Origin: Methanoregula sp. UBA247
Lineage (GTDB): Archaea > Halobacteriota > Methanomicrobia > Methanomicrobiales > Methanospirillaceae
Reading direction: 5' to 3'
Length of the DNA stretch: 50,476 bases
Assembly (NCBI GenBank): GCA_002495055.1
Contig: DADR01000029.1
Location: forward strand, 772-51,247
The notes beneath the pieces are model-generated. The model was not told the DNA's origin and ran no database searches. It saw nothing but the letters and a program-made list of their open reading frames with translations. This document shows, in pieces, positions 43,603 to 50,476 of this stretch. A program made the translations under genes and the position numbers. How positions within the stretch are numbered: the stretch's first letter is position 1; every line of letters starts with the position of its first letter.

Positions 43603-43707
43603 AAGACGGGAGATAAAAAGGGAATCTGATAGCACATAGTAGAATTGTTTAGAAAATTGTTAATGATTTCGTGAGATTAAAAAACTGTATTCCCTGCTGA
43701 AAAAACC

Positions 43708-44580
43708 TTAATCCTGGCTCAACCTGTGCATAAGAAATTTTTTTAAGTTTTTCTGGAGATGGGGATCTTTAAGGGCAAAATCGATAATTGTCTCAATATA
43801 CCCCAGTTTATCACCGGTATCATATCGTTTTCCATGGAATTGATAGGCATACACAGGATGCTGTTGTAAGTGAAGGTGAATTGCATCGGTCAGCTGGATT
43901 TCATTACCCACGCCGGGAGAGGTTCGTTTAAGGCAGTCAAATATTTCCGGGATGAAAATATATCTGCCAATTGCTCCTAGGTTGGAAGGAGCATCATCGG
44001 GTTGAGGTTTTTCGATGATATCTTCGATGGCATAAATATCCGGTTCAATAAGTGAACCCCTGATGATCCCATAGCTGCTTATCCTTTCTTTTGCCACCGG
44101 CTCAACGGATATTATCGTTGACTGAAACCGTGAGAAGACTGAGATAAGATCTCCGGTGAACGACTGGTTATTGACAATAATGTCATCTCCCAGCAGGACC
44201 GCAAAAGGTTCGTTCCCGATATGTTTTTCCGCTTTGAGTATCGCATCTCCAAGGCCGTTGGGTTCTTTCTGGCGGACATAGTGAATCCCGGGAAAGTCAG
44301 ATATTTTTTTTAAGCGTTTAAGGGTTTCATCCTTATTCTGGTCTTTCAATCGCATTTCCAGTTCAGGAGCTGCATCAAAATAATCTTCTATTGCGCGTTT
44401 TCCCCGCCCGGTTATGATAATGATATCGTCAATCCCGGCATTGATTGCTTCTTCAACAACGTAATGAATTACCGGTTTATCGATAATTGGTAACATTTCC
44501 TTAGGCATTGATTTTGTTACCGGTAAAAACCGGGTTCCCAGGCCAGCTGCCGGAATTACTGCTTTTTTAATTTTTTGCAT
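43708..44580 (-). CDS. galU: UTP-glucose-1-phosphate uridylyltransferase
   Basis: A 290-residue nucleotidyltransferase. The motif AAGLGTRFLPVTKSMPKEMLP is at residues 11-31, followed by IDKPVIHYVVEEAI. FAVLLGDDII near 130-139 binds the metal and nucleotide. It makes UDP-glucose for the next enzyme, Ugd. AAAGGTGAG four bases before the ATG marks a good ribosome-binding site. It lies 65 bases after ugd and shares its direction. Confidence 0.95.
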   Translation of the reverse strand: MQKIKKAVIPAAGLGTRFLPVTKSMPKEMLPIIDKPVIHYVVEEAINAGIDDIIIITGRGKRAIEDYFDAAPELEMRLKDQNKDETLKRLKKISDFPGIHYVRQKEPNGLGDAILKAEKHIGNEPFAVLLGDDIIVNNQSFTGDLISVFSRFQSTIISVEPVAKERISSYGIIRGSLIEPDIYAIEDIIEKPQPDDAPSNLGAIGRYIFIPEIFDCLKRTSPGVGNEIQLTDAIHLHLQQHPVYAYQFHGKRYDTGDKLGYIETIIDFALKDPHLQKNLKKFLMHRLSQD

Positions 44581-44645
44581 ATCTCACCTTTCATCCATTG
44601 GTAACGAACTATTCCCGCCCTTCAATTTTCCCTGAATTACTTGCA

Positions 44646-45911
44646 TTACCAGCAGATCCCTTCGTAGCTACCAGCTTCACGCCCAGCCTTATTCACTTTT
44701 CTTCCATCGATCACGAGTTTTCCGGTATAATCGAGATTAAAAAATTCCTGCCATTCTGTGATAATCATAACGGCGTCGCTTTTGAGAACTTCATCACTGC
44801 TCCTGGCATAGGATATCCCGGGAAACAGGTTTTTAAATGCCGGCATAGCGATGGGGTCATATGCAGTGATCTGTGCCCCTTCCAGTAACAGTTTCTGGAC
44901 TATGGGGATGGCACGGCTTTCCCGTATATCATCAGTATCCGGCTTAAAGGATAGCCCAAGAATGCCGATTTTTTTACCCCTTATATCCAGATGTTTTTTA
45001 AGCAGTGTAATTAATTTTTGGGGCTGGTCATCATTTGTCCCGATAACTGCTTTCAATATTCTGGGTTCAACCCCCTTTGATTCAGCAAACGAAATAAGTG
45101 CACGGACGTCTTTTGGGAAACACGAGCCACCAAAGCCAATACCCGACCTGAAAAAATGAGGGTTGATACGGCTGTCCATGCCTACACCGCCGAACACTTC
45201 GTATGAATCGATTTCATTCAATTTGCAGATGTTGCCAATTTCATTTGCAAAACTGATTTTCGTTGCGAGAAATGCATTACTCACGTATTTGATCATTTCC
45301 GCCGTCTTAATGTCTGTGGTAAAAACAGGAGCATACAATGATTTGTACAATACCTCCAGCGTCTCTTTTGTTTTTGGATCGTTTGTGCCGATTACAATGC
45401 GATCTGTTTGGAAAAAATCATGCACTGCACTGCCTTCCTTGAGGAATTCCGGATTTGAGCCGATCCCAAAATCTTTTATCGCCAGTTTTCCGGATTCCTT
45501 CTCAAGAATCGGCTGAACGACCGTGCTCGTTGTTCCCGGAAGGACTGTGCTTTTAACGATAACCGTATGGTATTTTTTATCCTTTTTCAGCGCTTTTCCT
45601 ATCGAATGCGCAACATCAGTAATAAACCTGAGATCACTTGATCCATCCGGATTCTGGGGAGTGCCCACACAGATCATCGATAATGCTGTCTGTCTGACGG
45701 CTTTGGCACTATCTGTCGTTGTTGTTATTCTGACACGGTTTTTTAACAGAAGATCATCCAGGTCCGGTTCAAAAACAGGGCTCCGTCCGGAATTAATCAT
45801 ATCAAGTTTTGCCTGATCAATATCAACGAAATGAACCTGGTGTCCCATCTCAGCAAGGCATGCACCCGTTACGGATCCGACATAACCCGTTCCGATAATT
45901 GAGATTTTCAT
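44646..45911 (-). CDS. UDP-glucose 6-dehydrogenase
   Basis: A 421-residue NAD-dependent dehydrogenase that oxidises UDP-glucose to UDP-glucuronate. GTGYVGSVTGACLAEMG binds NAD near residues 7-23. The catalytic cysteine is in GFGGSCFPKDVR (about residue 263), and the C-terminal domain has GLSFKPDTDDIRESR. ATG 45911 is preferred; a GTG five codons upstream also fits. UDP-glucuronate would enter the glycan directly or after epimerisation, but no epimerase specific for it was recognised. A 177-base gap separates it from fcl. Confidence 0.95.
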   Translation of the reverse strand: MKISIIGTGYVGSVTGACLAEMGHQVHFVDIDQAKLDMINSGRSPVFEPDLDDLLLKNRVRITTTTDSAKAVRQTALSMICVGTPQNPDGSSDLRFITDVAHSIGKALKKDKKYHTVIVKSTVLPGTTSTVVQPILEKESGKLAIKDFGIGSNPEFLKEGSAVHDFFQTDRIVIGTNDPKTKETLEVLYKSLYAPVFTTDIKTAEMIKYVSNAFLATKISFANEIGNICKLNEIDSYEVFGGVGMDSRINPHFFRSGIGFGGSCFPKDVRALISFAESKGVEPRILKAVIGTNDDQPQKLITLLKKHLDIRGKKIGILGLSFKPDTDDIRESRAIPIVQKLLLEGAQITAYDPIAMPAFKNLFPGISYARSSDEVLKSDAVMIITEWQEFFNLDYTGKLVIDGRKVNKAGREAGSYEGICW

Positions 45912-46088
45912 AAAATCTTTTGTCACCCGCAGTCTTTTTCCAGAGTTACATTTGCTATTTGCGCTTTCGTCCGCTTCTTTTTTTGATAAAGGTATAAAAT
46001 TATCAGATCAACTATTCAGATTATTGTTGGTATCATTGAAAAAGTATCCCTGCATTGCGGCAAGAAGAGTTGACAGTCAGGTATGAGG

Positions 46089-47063
46089 TCAGCAATGGTG
46101 TCCCGGATCTTCCGGTTTATTAACCTCGCCTGAATGTTCCTGGTACCACTGAATTGTTTTTTTAAGACCTTTCCTGAATGGCATCTGCGCTTCGAATCCA
46201 AACTCTTTTTTTGCCCGCTCCACATCGAGGCGCCGTTTCGGCTGGCCATCAGGTTTTGATGTATCCCAGTGGATATCTCCGGCAAATCCTGTCAGATCCC
46301 GAATCAGGTCAACAAGATCGCGAATCGTGATTTCTGCCCCGGATCCCAGGTTTACCGGGTCCGGTTTATTATAATGTTCAGCAGCCAGAACAATCCCTCT
46401 GGCAGCATCTTCAACATACAGGAATTCCCGGGATGCCGATCCTGTCCCCCATACTTCAACAGAAGATTTTTTATCCCGCTTCGCTTCAGTGAATTTTTTT
46501 ATAAGCGCGGGAATAACATGGGAGCTTGCAGGATCAAAATTATCTCCGGGACCGTACAGGTTGACCGGAAGAAGATAAATGGAATTAAATCCGTATTCCT
46601 GCCGGTATGCCTGAGACTGGACAAGGAGCATTTTTTTCGCAAGTCCATACGGGGCATTTGTTTCTTCGGGATAGCCATTCCAGAGATCATCTTCTTTGAA
46701 GGGAACCGGCGTAAATTTCGGGTACGCACAGATAGTTCCAACGATGACGCACTTTTTTACTCCGGCCTGCCGTGCCGCTTCAATAACCTGGATTCCCATG
46801 ATAGCATTATCATAAAAAAGCTGTCCCGGAAAGTTCTGGTTGAACCCGATCCCCCCAACCTTTGCGGCCAGGTGAATCACGATATCGGTATCTTTTACGA
46901 CCTTTACACAGTTTTCCCATATTCGCAGATCGATCTCTTTACTCCGTGGAATATGGATATTATCCGGTCTTGCTCCATTTTTTAAGAGCTGGTTTACTAC
47001 CTGCGTACCAAAAAAGCCGGCGCCACCTGTTAACAAGATTCTTTTTCCGGACCAGAATGTCAT
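46089..47063 (-). CDS. fcl: GDP-L-fucose synthase
   Basis: A 324-residue epimerase/reductase that converts GDP-4-keto-6-deoxymannose to GDP-L-fucose. GGAGFFG binds NADP near residue 14. The catalytic cysteine is in VGTICAYPKF, with YGLAKK as the Tyr/Lys pair and the histidine in DPASSHVIPALI. The start ATG is at 47063; a TTG four codons before is also in frame. It is 75 bases after gmd in the same direction, and the two together supply the donor for the GT10 enzyme. Confidence 0.94.
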   Translation of the reverse strand: MTFWSGKRILLTGGAGFFGTQVVNQLLKNGARPDNIHIPRSKEIDLRIWENCVKVVKDTDIVIHLAAKVGGIGFNQNFPGQLFYDNAIMGIQVIEAARQAGVKKCVIVGTICAYPKFTPVPFKEDDLWNGYPEETNAPYGLAKKMLLVQSQAYRQEYGFNSIYLLPVNLYGPGDNFDPASSHVIPALIKKFTEAKRDKKSSVEVWGTGSASREFLYVEDAARGIVLAAEHYNKPDPVNLGSGAEITIRDLVDLIRDLTGFAGDIHWDTSKPDGQPKRRLDVERAKKEFGFEAQMPFRKGLKKTIQWYQEHSGEVNKPEDPGHHC

Positions 47064-47150
47064 AGGCTTAACCAATATTTTGTGAAATGATATGTTCGAT
47101 TCGCTTCAAATATTTGCTTGTTGTCAACGTCCCACTACATTCTTCCAAAA

Positions 47151-48197
47151 TCAATCAGATTTCCACCAGCGGTCCGGGAATTTTGATCTGATTATTTGAT
47201 CGCCATCTCCGATTGGTTCAAGTCCAGACGCACGCAGATCCGAGTCTACCATGATTTTTACCAGATCCCCAAACCTGATAGTAGGTTTCCAGCCAAGGAT
47301 CTTTTGCGATTTGGTTGGATCTGCAATAAGCACTTCGACTTCAGTCGGCCGGAAATATTTTGGATCGATCCGAACATGCTCCTCCATGTCGAGTCCCGCG
47401 TACGAAAAGGCAGCATGCAGATATTCACGAACTGAATGTGTCTCTCCCGTCCCAATGACAAAATCATCAGGTTTATCCTGCTGCAGGATCCTCCACATGC
47501 ACTCAACATACTCTGGTGCAAAACCCCAGTCCCGCTTTGCATCGAGATTTCCCAGATACAGGAATTTGTCCTTCCCGCCAAGTATTCGTGCAATTGCCCT
47601 TGTGATCTTGCGAGTGACAAAAGTTTCGCCTCTTCTTGGGGATTCATGGTTGAAAAGAATGCCGTTTGATGTAAAGAGGTTATACCCCTCCCGGTAATTC
47701 CTGGTCATCCAGTACGCATATATTTTCGCACAGGCATACGGGCTTCGAGGATGAAACGGGGTATCCTCTTTCTGAGGCGGATTTGCCGCCCCGAACATCT
47801 CACTGGAGGAGGCCTGGTAGAACTTTATCGGATTTGAACAGCGCCGTATTGCTTCAAGCAGCCGGGTAGTGCCGAGTGCGGTAACATTGCTGGTATATTC
47901 CGGGGTATCGAAACTGACCCGGACATGGCTCTGCGCACCAAGGTGGTACACTTCATCCGGGCGTATATTGTACATTACATTTGCAATTTGCTCGGAGTCA
48001 GAGAGATCTCCATAATGTAAAAATAACTGGGCCTGTGTATCATGGGGATCTATATATATGGAATCAATACGGCTGGTGTTAAACGTTGACGATCTTCGTA
48101 TTAATCCATGGACTTCGTAGCCTTTTGACAGAAGCAGTTCCGCGAGATATGATCCATCCTGCCCTGTAATACCCGTAATGAATGCTTTTTTTGCCAT
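47151..48197 (-). CDS. gmd: GDP-mannose 4,6-dehydratase
   Basis: A 348-residue extended SDR. GITGQDGSYLAELLL is at residues 8-22, then GLIRRSSTFNTSRI. The catalytic set is in QASSSEMFG and SPYACAKIYAY, and NHESPRRGETFVTRKITRA is diagnostic for Gmd. It produces GDP-4-keto-6-deoxymannose for Fcl (or for a rhamnose-type reductase). It is the first gene of the long minus-strand group; its promoter must lie in 48198-48277. GDP-mannose synthesis genes are not in the window. Confidence 0.96.
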   Translation of the reverse strand: MAKKAFITGITGQDGSYLAELLLSKGYEVHGLIRRSSTFNTSRIDSIYIDPHDTQAQLFLHYGDLSDSEQIANVMYNIRPDEVYHLGAQSHVRVSFDTPEYTSNVTALGTTRLLEAIRRCSNPIKFYQASSSEMFGAANPPQKEDTPFHPRSPYACAKIYAYWMTRNYREGYNLFTSNGILFNHESPRRGETFVTRKITRAIARILGGKDKFLYLGNLDAKRDWGFAPEYVECMWRILQQDKPDDFVIGTGETHSVREYLHAAFSYAGLDMEEHVRIDPKYFRPTEVEVLIADPTKSQKILGWKPTIRFGDLVKIMVDSDLRASGLEPIGDGDQIIRSKFPDRWWKSD

Positions 48198-48277
48198 AAT
48201 ATGTCCCGTACCTGTACTAATTTACCATGAGAAAATTTGAATCTATTGTGATTACTCTGAAAAGAAGTGGGTAATTT

Positions 48278-48410
48278 CCAAGCATCAGCTGAGCACCGGG
48301 ACGGGGTGTTCGATTCTGCTGTTTCATTAACTTTTTCAAAATTATTATGAAATTATTCTGTTTCTGTACAGTGATTCATCGTTCCTGCTTAAAAAATCGT
48401 CTATTTCTCT
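48278..48410. repeat. Dispersed intergenic repeat, copy A
   Basis: The first 40 bases match copy B (50344 onward) at 34 sites, for example GAGCACCG and TGTTCGATTCT. The remaining 90 or so bases match more loosely in AT-rich sequence. The copies have the same direction and bracket the Cys-rich gene. The rest of 48198-48696 shows no supported gene. Confidence 0.65.
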
Positions 48411-48696
48411 TTGATTTCATGTCAGATTAGCGCATGTTTCGTAAAGCGGTTATTAGTTAATGCAAAGCAACAATTCGGAAGAATCTGGATAAGTTTACCC
48501 CGGCAATATGAATCGAACGTCGACCCGAACGGTTTGGATTTTTTTGGGAGGGATGAATACCCGAAAACAATGATGAAACCATCATTCCAATAATTTCGCA
48601 GCAATATTTATCAACCAAAAAGGAATTTATTGGATAGTGCTCAGGGAGATTTCCTGATCAGGCAAGGGGGTAGTTAAAATAAAGACCCAAACATTT

Positions 48697-49797
48697 GTGG
48701 TATTTGCTCTTTTGATTTCCCTGCTGTTGGTCCATTTTGCAGCTGCAGCCGATGCTGAAGAATGGGGGCAGGCATTGGTTAAATCTGCTGAGACTAATTC
48801 AAATTGGGATCCCCAGAAGCCATATGACGGGTTATCATGCAATGGTTATTGCAATAAATATTATGGGCCTAACAGCTCCTGGCAAATCGTAAACAGTCGT
48901 TGTATATGCCAGTGCAAACAGGGTTTTGAGGAGAAGTTTTCTTCAACTTCAATTTTATACCGCAGGTGTGTCCCTCTTACGGATTCCTGCAATCAGCAAT
49001 GTGCGGTATTTCAGGCAGGGAGGATACACGGGGCAAACACATATGGACAAAGGGTAAATGGTGCTTGCGAATGCAAGTGCAGAGAGGGTTATACCCCCAA
49101 TCAAAATATGGAATGTGTAATGGCTTTCTCTGATGATGATGCTGTATGGGCTACATTTCAGAATAAGTGCGGTAATCTGAAAGAATTTACTAGTGGCAAA
49201 GGAGAGGCATTTACTGTCACGCAGCAGGAATTGATTAATTACTTAAAGAAGGTGGAGGAAGCAAATCCGGGCTCATCATGGAAACAGATAATTGCTGCAT
49301 TGCATGTGAACAGGTACCAGGATGATGCATTCAGCCAAACGCTGCCGGGAACGAACATACATCTATTTGAGTGGGGCCCGGAAACAGATGGCTGGCGGGA
49401 TGTGGATTTGTTATGCAAGGCACCCTTAAGGAGCATATCCAATCCCGACTGGTATACTCCAAAATTTGTGCTGACAGATGATGGCAGAAAGGTGGAGCTG
49501 GGTCATGCATATGGCGCGCTCAGGATTGGACTGGACAGGGAGGACGGCATTGTTGGTACATTTACAAAATTGATGACGGGGAGAAATCTTGTAAAAGACC
49601 AGTGGGTGGGGATTATCACGCACTATGGTGATTTATGGCAGGTTGTTATCCAAAATTGGATTCTAAGAGAAAAAGAAGATAGGTTTCCACCCGACCAGGT
49701 TTTTGGGAACAATATGGGGATATGGCTTGTTGAATACTATCGGATGAATCCGGATGCTCCCTTATCTAAAGCATTTCAGGAATATTTTGACAGATAA
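48697..49797 (+). CDS. Predicted exported protein with two Cys-rich modules
   Basis: About 366 residues from GTG 48697. The N terminus is a hydrophobic signal-like segment (VFALLISLLLVHFAAAADA). Two tandem Cys-rich modules follow: CNGYCNKYYGPNSSW ... CICQCKQGF and CNQQCAVFQAG ... CECKCREGYTPN, each with C-x3-C and a C-x-C-x-C triad and so EGF-like in style. A globular C-terminal domain (about 155-366) contains HAYGALRIGLDR and GIITHYGDLWQ and is not recognised. The ribosome-binding site AAGGGGG is 27 bases before the GTG but only 2-8 bases before in-frame GTT/ATA codons at 48673 and 48679, which would add a basic VKIKTQTF n-region. It is flanked by two repeat copies. Confidence 0.75.
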   Translation: MVFALLISLLLVHFAAAADAEEWGQALVKSAETNSNWDPQKPYDGLSCNGYCNKYYGPNSSWQIVNSRCICQCKQGFEEKFSSTSILYRRCVPLTDSCNQQCAVFQAGRIHGANTYGQRVNGACECKCREGYTPNQNMECVMAFSDDDAVWATFQNKCGNLKEFTSGKGEAFTVTQQELINYLKKVEEANPGSSWKQIIAALHVNRYQDDAFSQTLPGTNIHLFEWGPETDGWRDVDLLCKAPLRSISNPDWYTPKFVLTDDGRKVELGHAYGALRIGLDREDGIVGTFTKLMTGRNLVKDQWVGIITHYGDLWQVVIQNWILREKEDRFPPDQVFGNNMGIWLVEYYRMNPDAPLSKAFQEYFDR

Positions 49798-50343
49798 CGG
49801 GAAATATACCTGCAGAGCAACTGGACGTGATATTCGATTTTATTTTTTTCATAACTTCATTTGAAATTAATTAGAATTATACATCTCTTGAGTAATGATT
49901 TGTCATTGCTCTTCAAAATTTGTCTATTCTTTAAATCACGAGAAATATGGCGCATATTTAGGTCTAAAATAATGTGGACTAGAAGGGGATTACGCTCAAC
50001 GGGGCTCAACGGGGCCCAGGCAATAAGCTATGTGGGCTTCCCCAAAATAATTTTACCGGGTTACTGGTACGTAGACACTCAGTCATGTTCACTCATCCTC
50101 GCTTTCGTTCGCTCACGCTCACTTCGCTCCGGTTCGCTTCACCTCACCGCTCTCTCTCGGTGGACTGAGCAGACGATGACGCACCCGTTCACTCGCAGGT
50201 TCGATTCGGGCTTGCTGTTACGGCCCGCTGCTTCATATCGGAACAATTCGAAAGCGGAATTAATGTTCAAATCCCTAAAAAGCACAAATGTTAGGAAATA
50301 CTTTAAAAAAAGTTCTAAATCAAAAAATATCCAGAATTTGAGT
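49798..50343. other. Intergenic stretch with low-complexity sequence
   Basis: No supported gene. CTCAACGGGG is repeated in tandem at 49995-50014. Between about 50090 and 50165 the strand is dominated by short TCGCT/GCTCAC/TTCGC units, which generates serine/arginine-like frames that are unlikely to be translated. Confidence 0.5.
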
Positions 50344-50476
50344 CCAAGCCTCAGCCGAGCACCGAGACATGATGTTCGATTCTACAATTTTTTCAACTTT
50401 TGTAAAATTTTTCTGGAAATAATCTGTTACTGAGTAGTTATTCGCTATCCCTCTTTAAAAATTCGTTCATTTCCAT
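50344..50476. repeat. Dispersed intergenic repeat, copy B (runs to window end)
   Basis: It begins CCAAGCCTCAGCCGAGCACC and is about 85 percent identical to copy A over the first 40 bases. The copy continues to the end of the window and may extend beyond it. Confidence 0.65.

Noticed and set aside
1..50476. CRISPR arrays, complete insertion sequences, replication origin
   Set aside because: No regularly spaced repeats, no transposase frame with terminal repeats, and no Cdc6/Orc gene or repeated origin boxes were seen.

Overview
The window looks like chromosomal DNA of a methanogenic archaeon, most likely order Methanomicrobiales (Methanoregula-like). The evidence is a fused Fae-Hps formaldehyde/pentose enzyme, a methanofuran-biosynthesis MfnB, archaeal-type ValRS, NMN adenylyltransferase and DNA topoisomerase VI, a DUF92 membrane protein, Shine-Dalgarno sites of the GGAGGTG type, and TATA-box promoters placed for leaderless or short-leader transcripts. 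I did not see rRNA genes, complete tRNAs, CRISPR arrays or complete insertion sequences.

Region 1 (1-5446): the 3' tail of a tRNA, a PhzF-like isomerase, fae-hps behind a perfect 14-bp palindrome, then about 3 kb of sparse DNA. The sparse part holds small hypothetical genes, a zinc-ribbon protein that resembles the tail of archaeal integrases, and a 104-bp relic of a second fae-hps gene. Region 2 (5447-26310) is a dense housekeeping stretch: mfnB-guaB, a HisA-like protein, tmk, valS, DUF92, a pyruvate-kinase-C-terminal-like protein with a membrane protein, an Obg/YchF GTPase, small unknown proteins, a metallophosphatase, an orphan RHH antitoxin-like gene, larB-nadM with a coiled-coil protein, and a hisS-top6B-top6A operon.

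Region 3 (26311-48197) is a 22-kb surface-glycan locus, visibly richer in A+T. It encodes three nucleotide-sugar lines. The first is CDP-glucose to CDP-4-keto-3,6-dideoxyglucose (RfbF, RfbG, RfbH) plus a thiamine-diphosphate enzyme of the YerE/acetolactate-synthase type and an SDR, which together suggest a two-carbon branched (yersiniose-like) sugar. The second is a C-methyltransferase, an RmlC-like epimerase and an SDR in overlapping frames, suggesting a C-methyl-branched sugar. The third is GDP-mannose to GDP-L-fucose (Gmd, Fcl) with a family-10 fucosyltransferase. UDP-glucose and UDP-glucuronate (GalU, Ugd), four other glycosyltransferases, another methyltransferase and a Wzx-type flippase complete the set. 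No oligosaccharyltransferase or polymerase is inside the window.

Region 4 (48198-50476): a predicted exported protein with two tandem Cys-rich modules, bracketed by two same-direction copies of a roughly 130-bp intergenic repeat. Its translation start appears non-canonical.

The best candidates for something not previously described are the archaeal branched-sugar pathway pair, the Cys-rich protein between repeats, the CTG-start small frame at 16456-16614, and the RHH-type gene with its operator palindrome and same-frame downstream extension.
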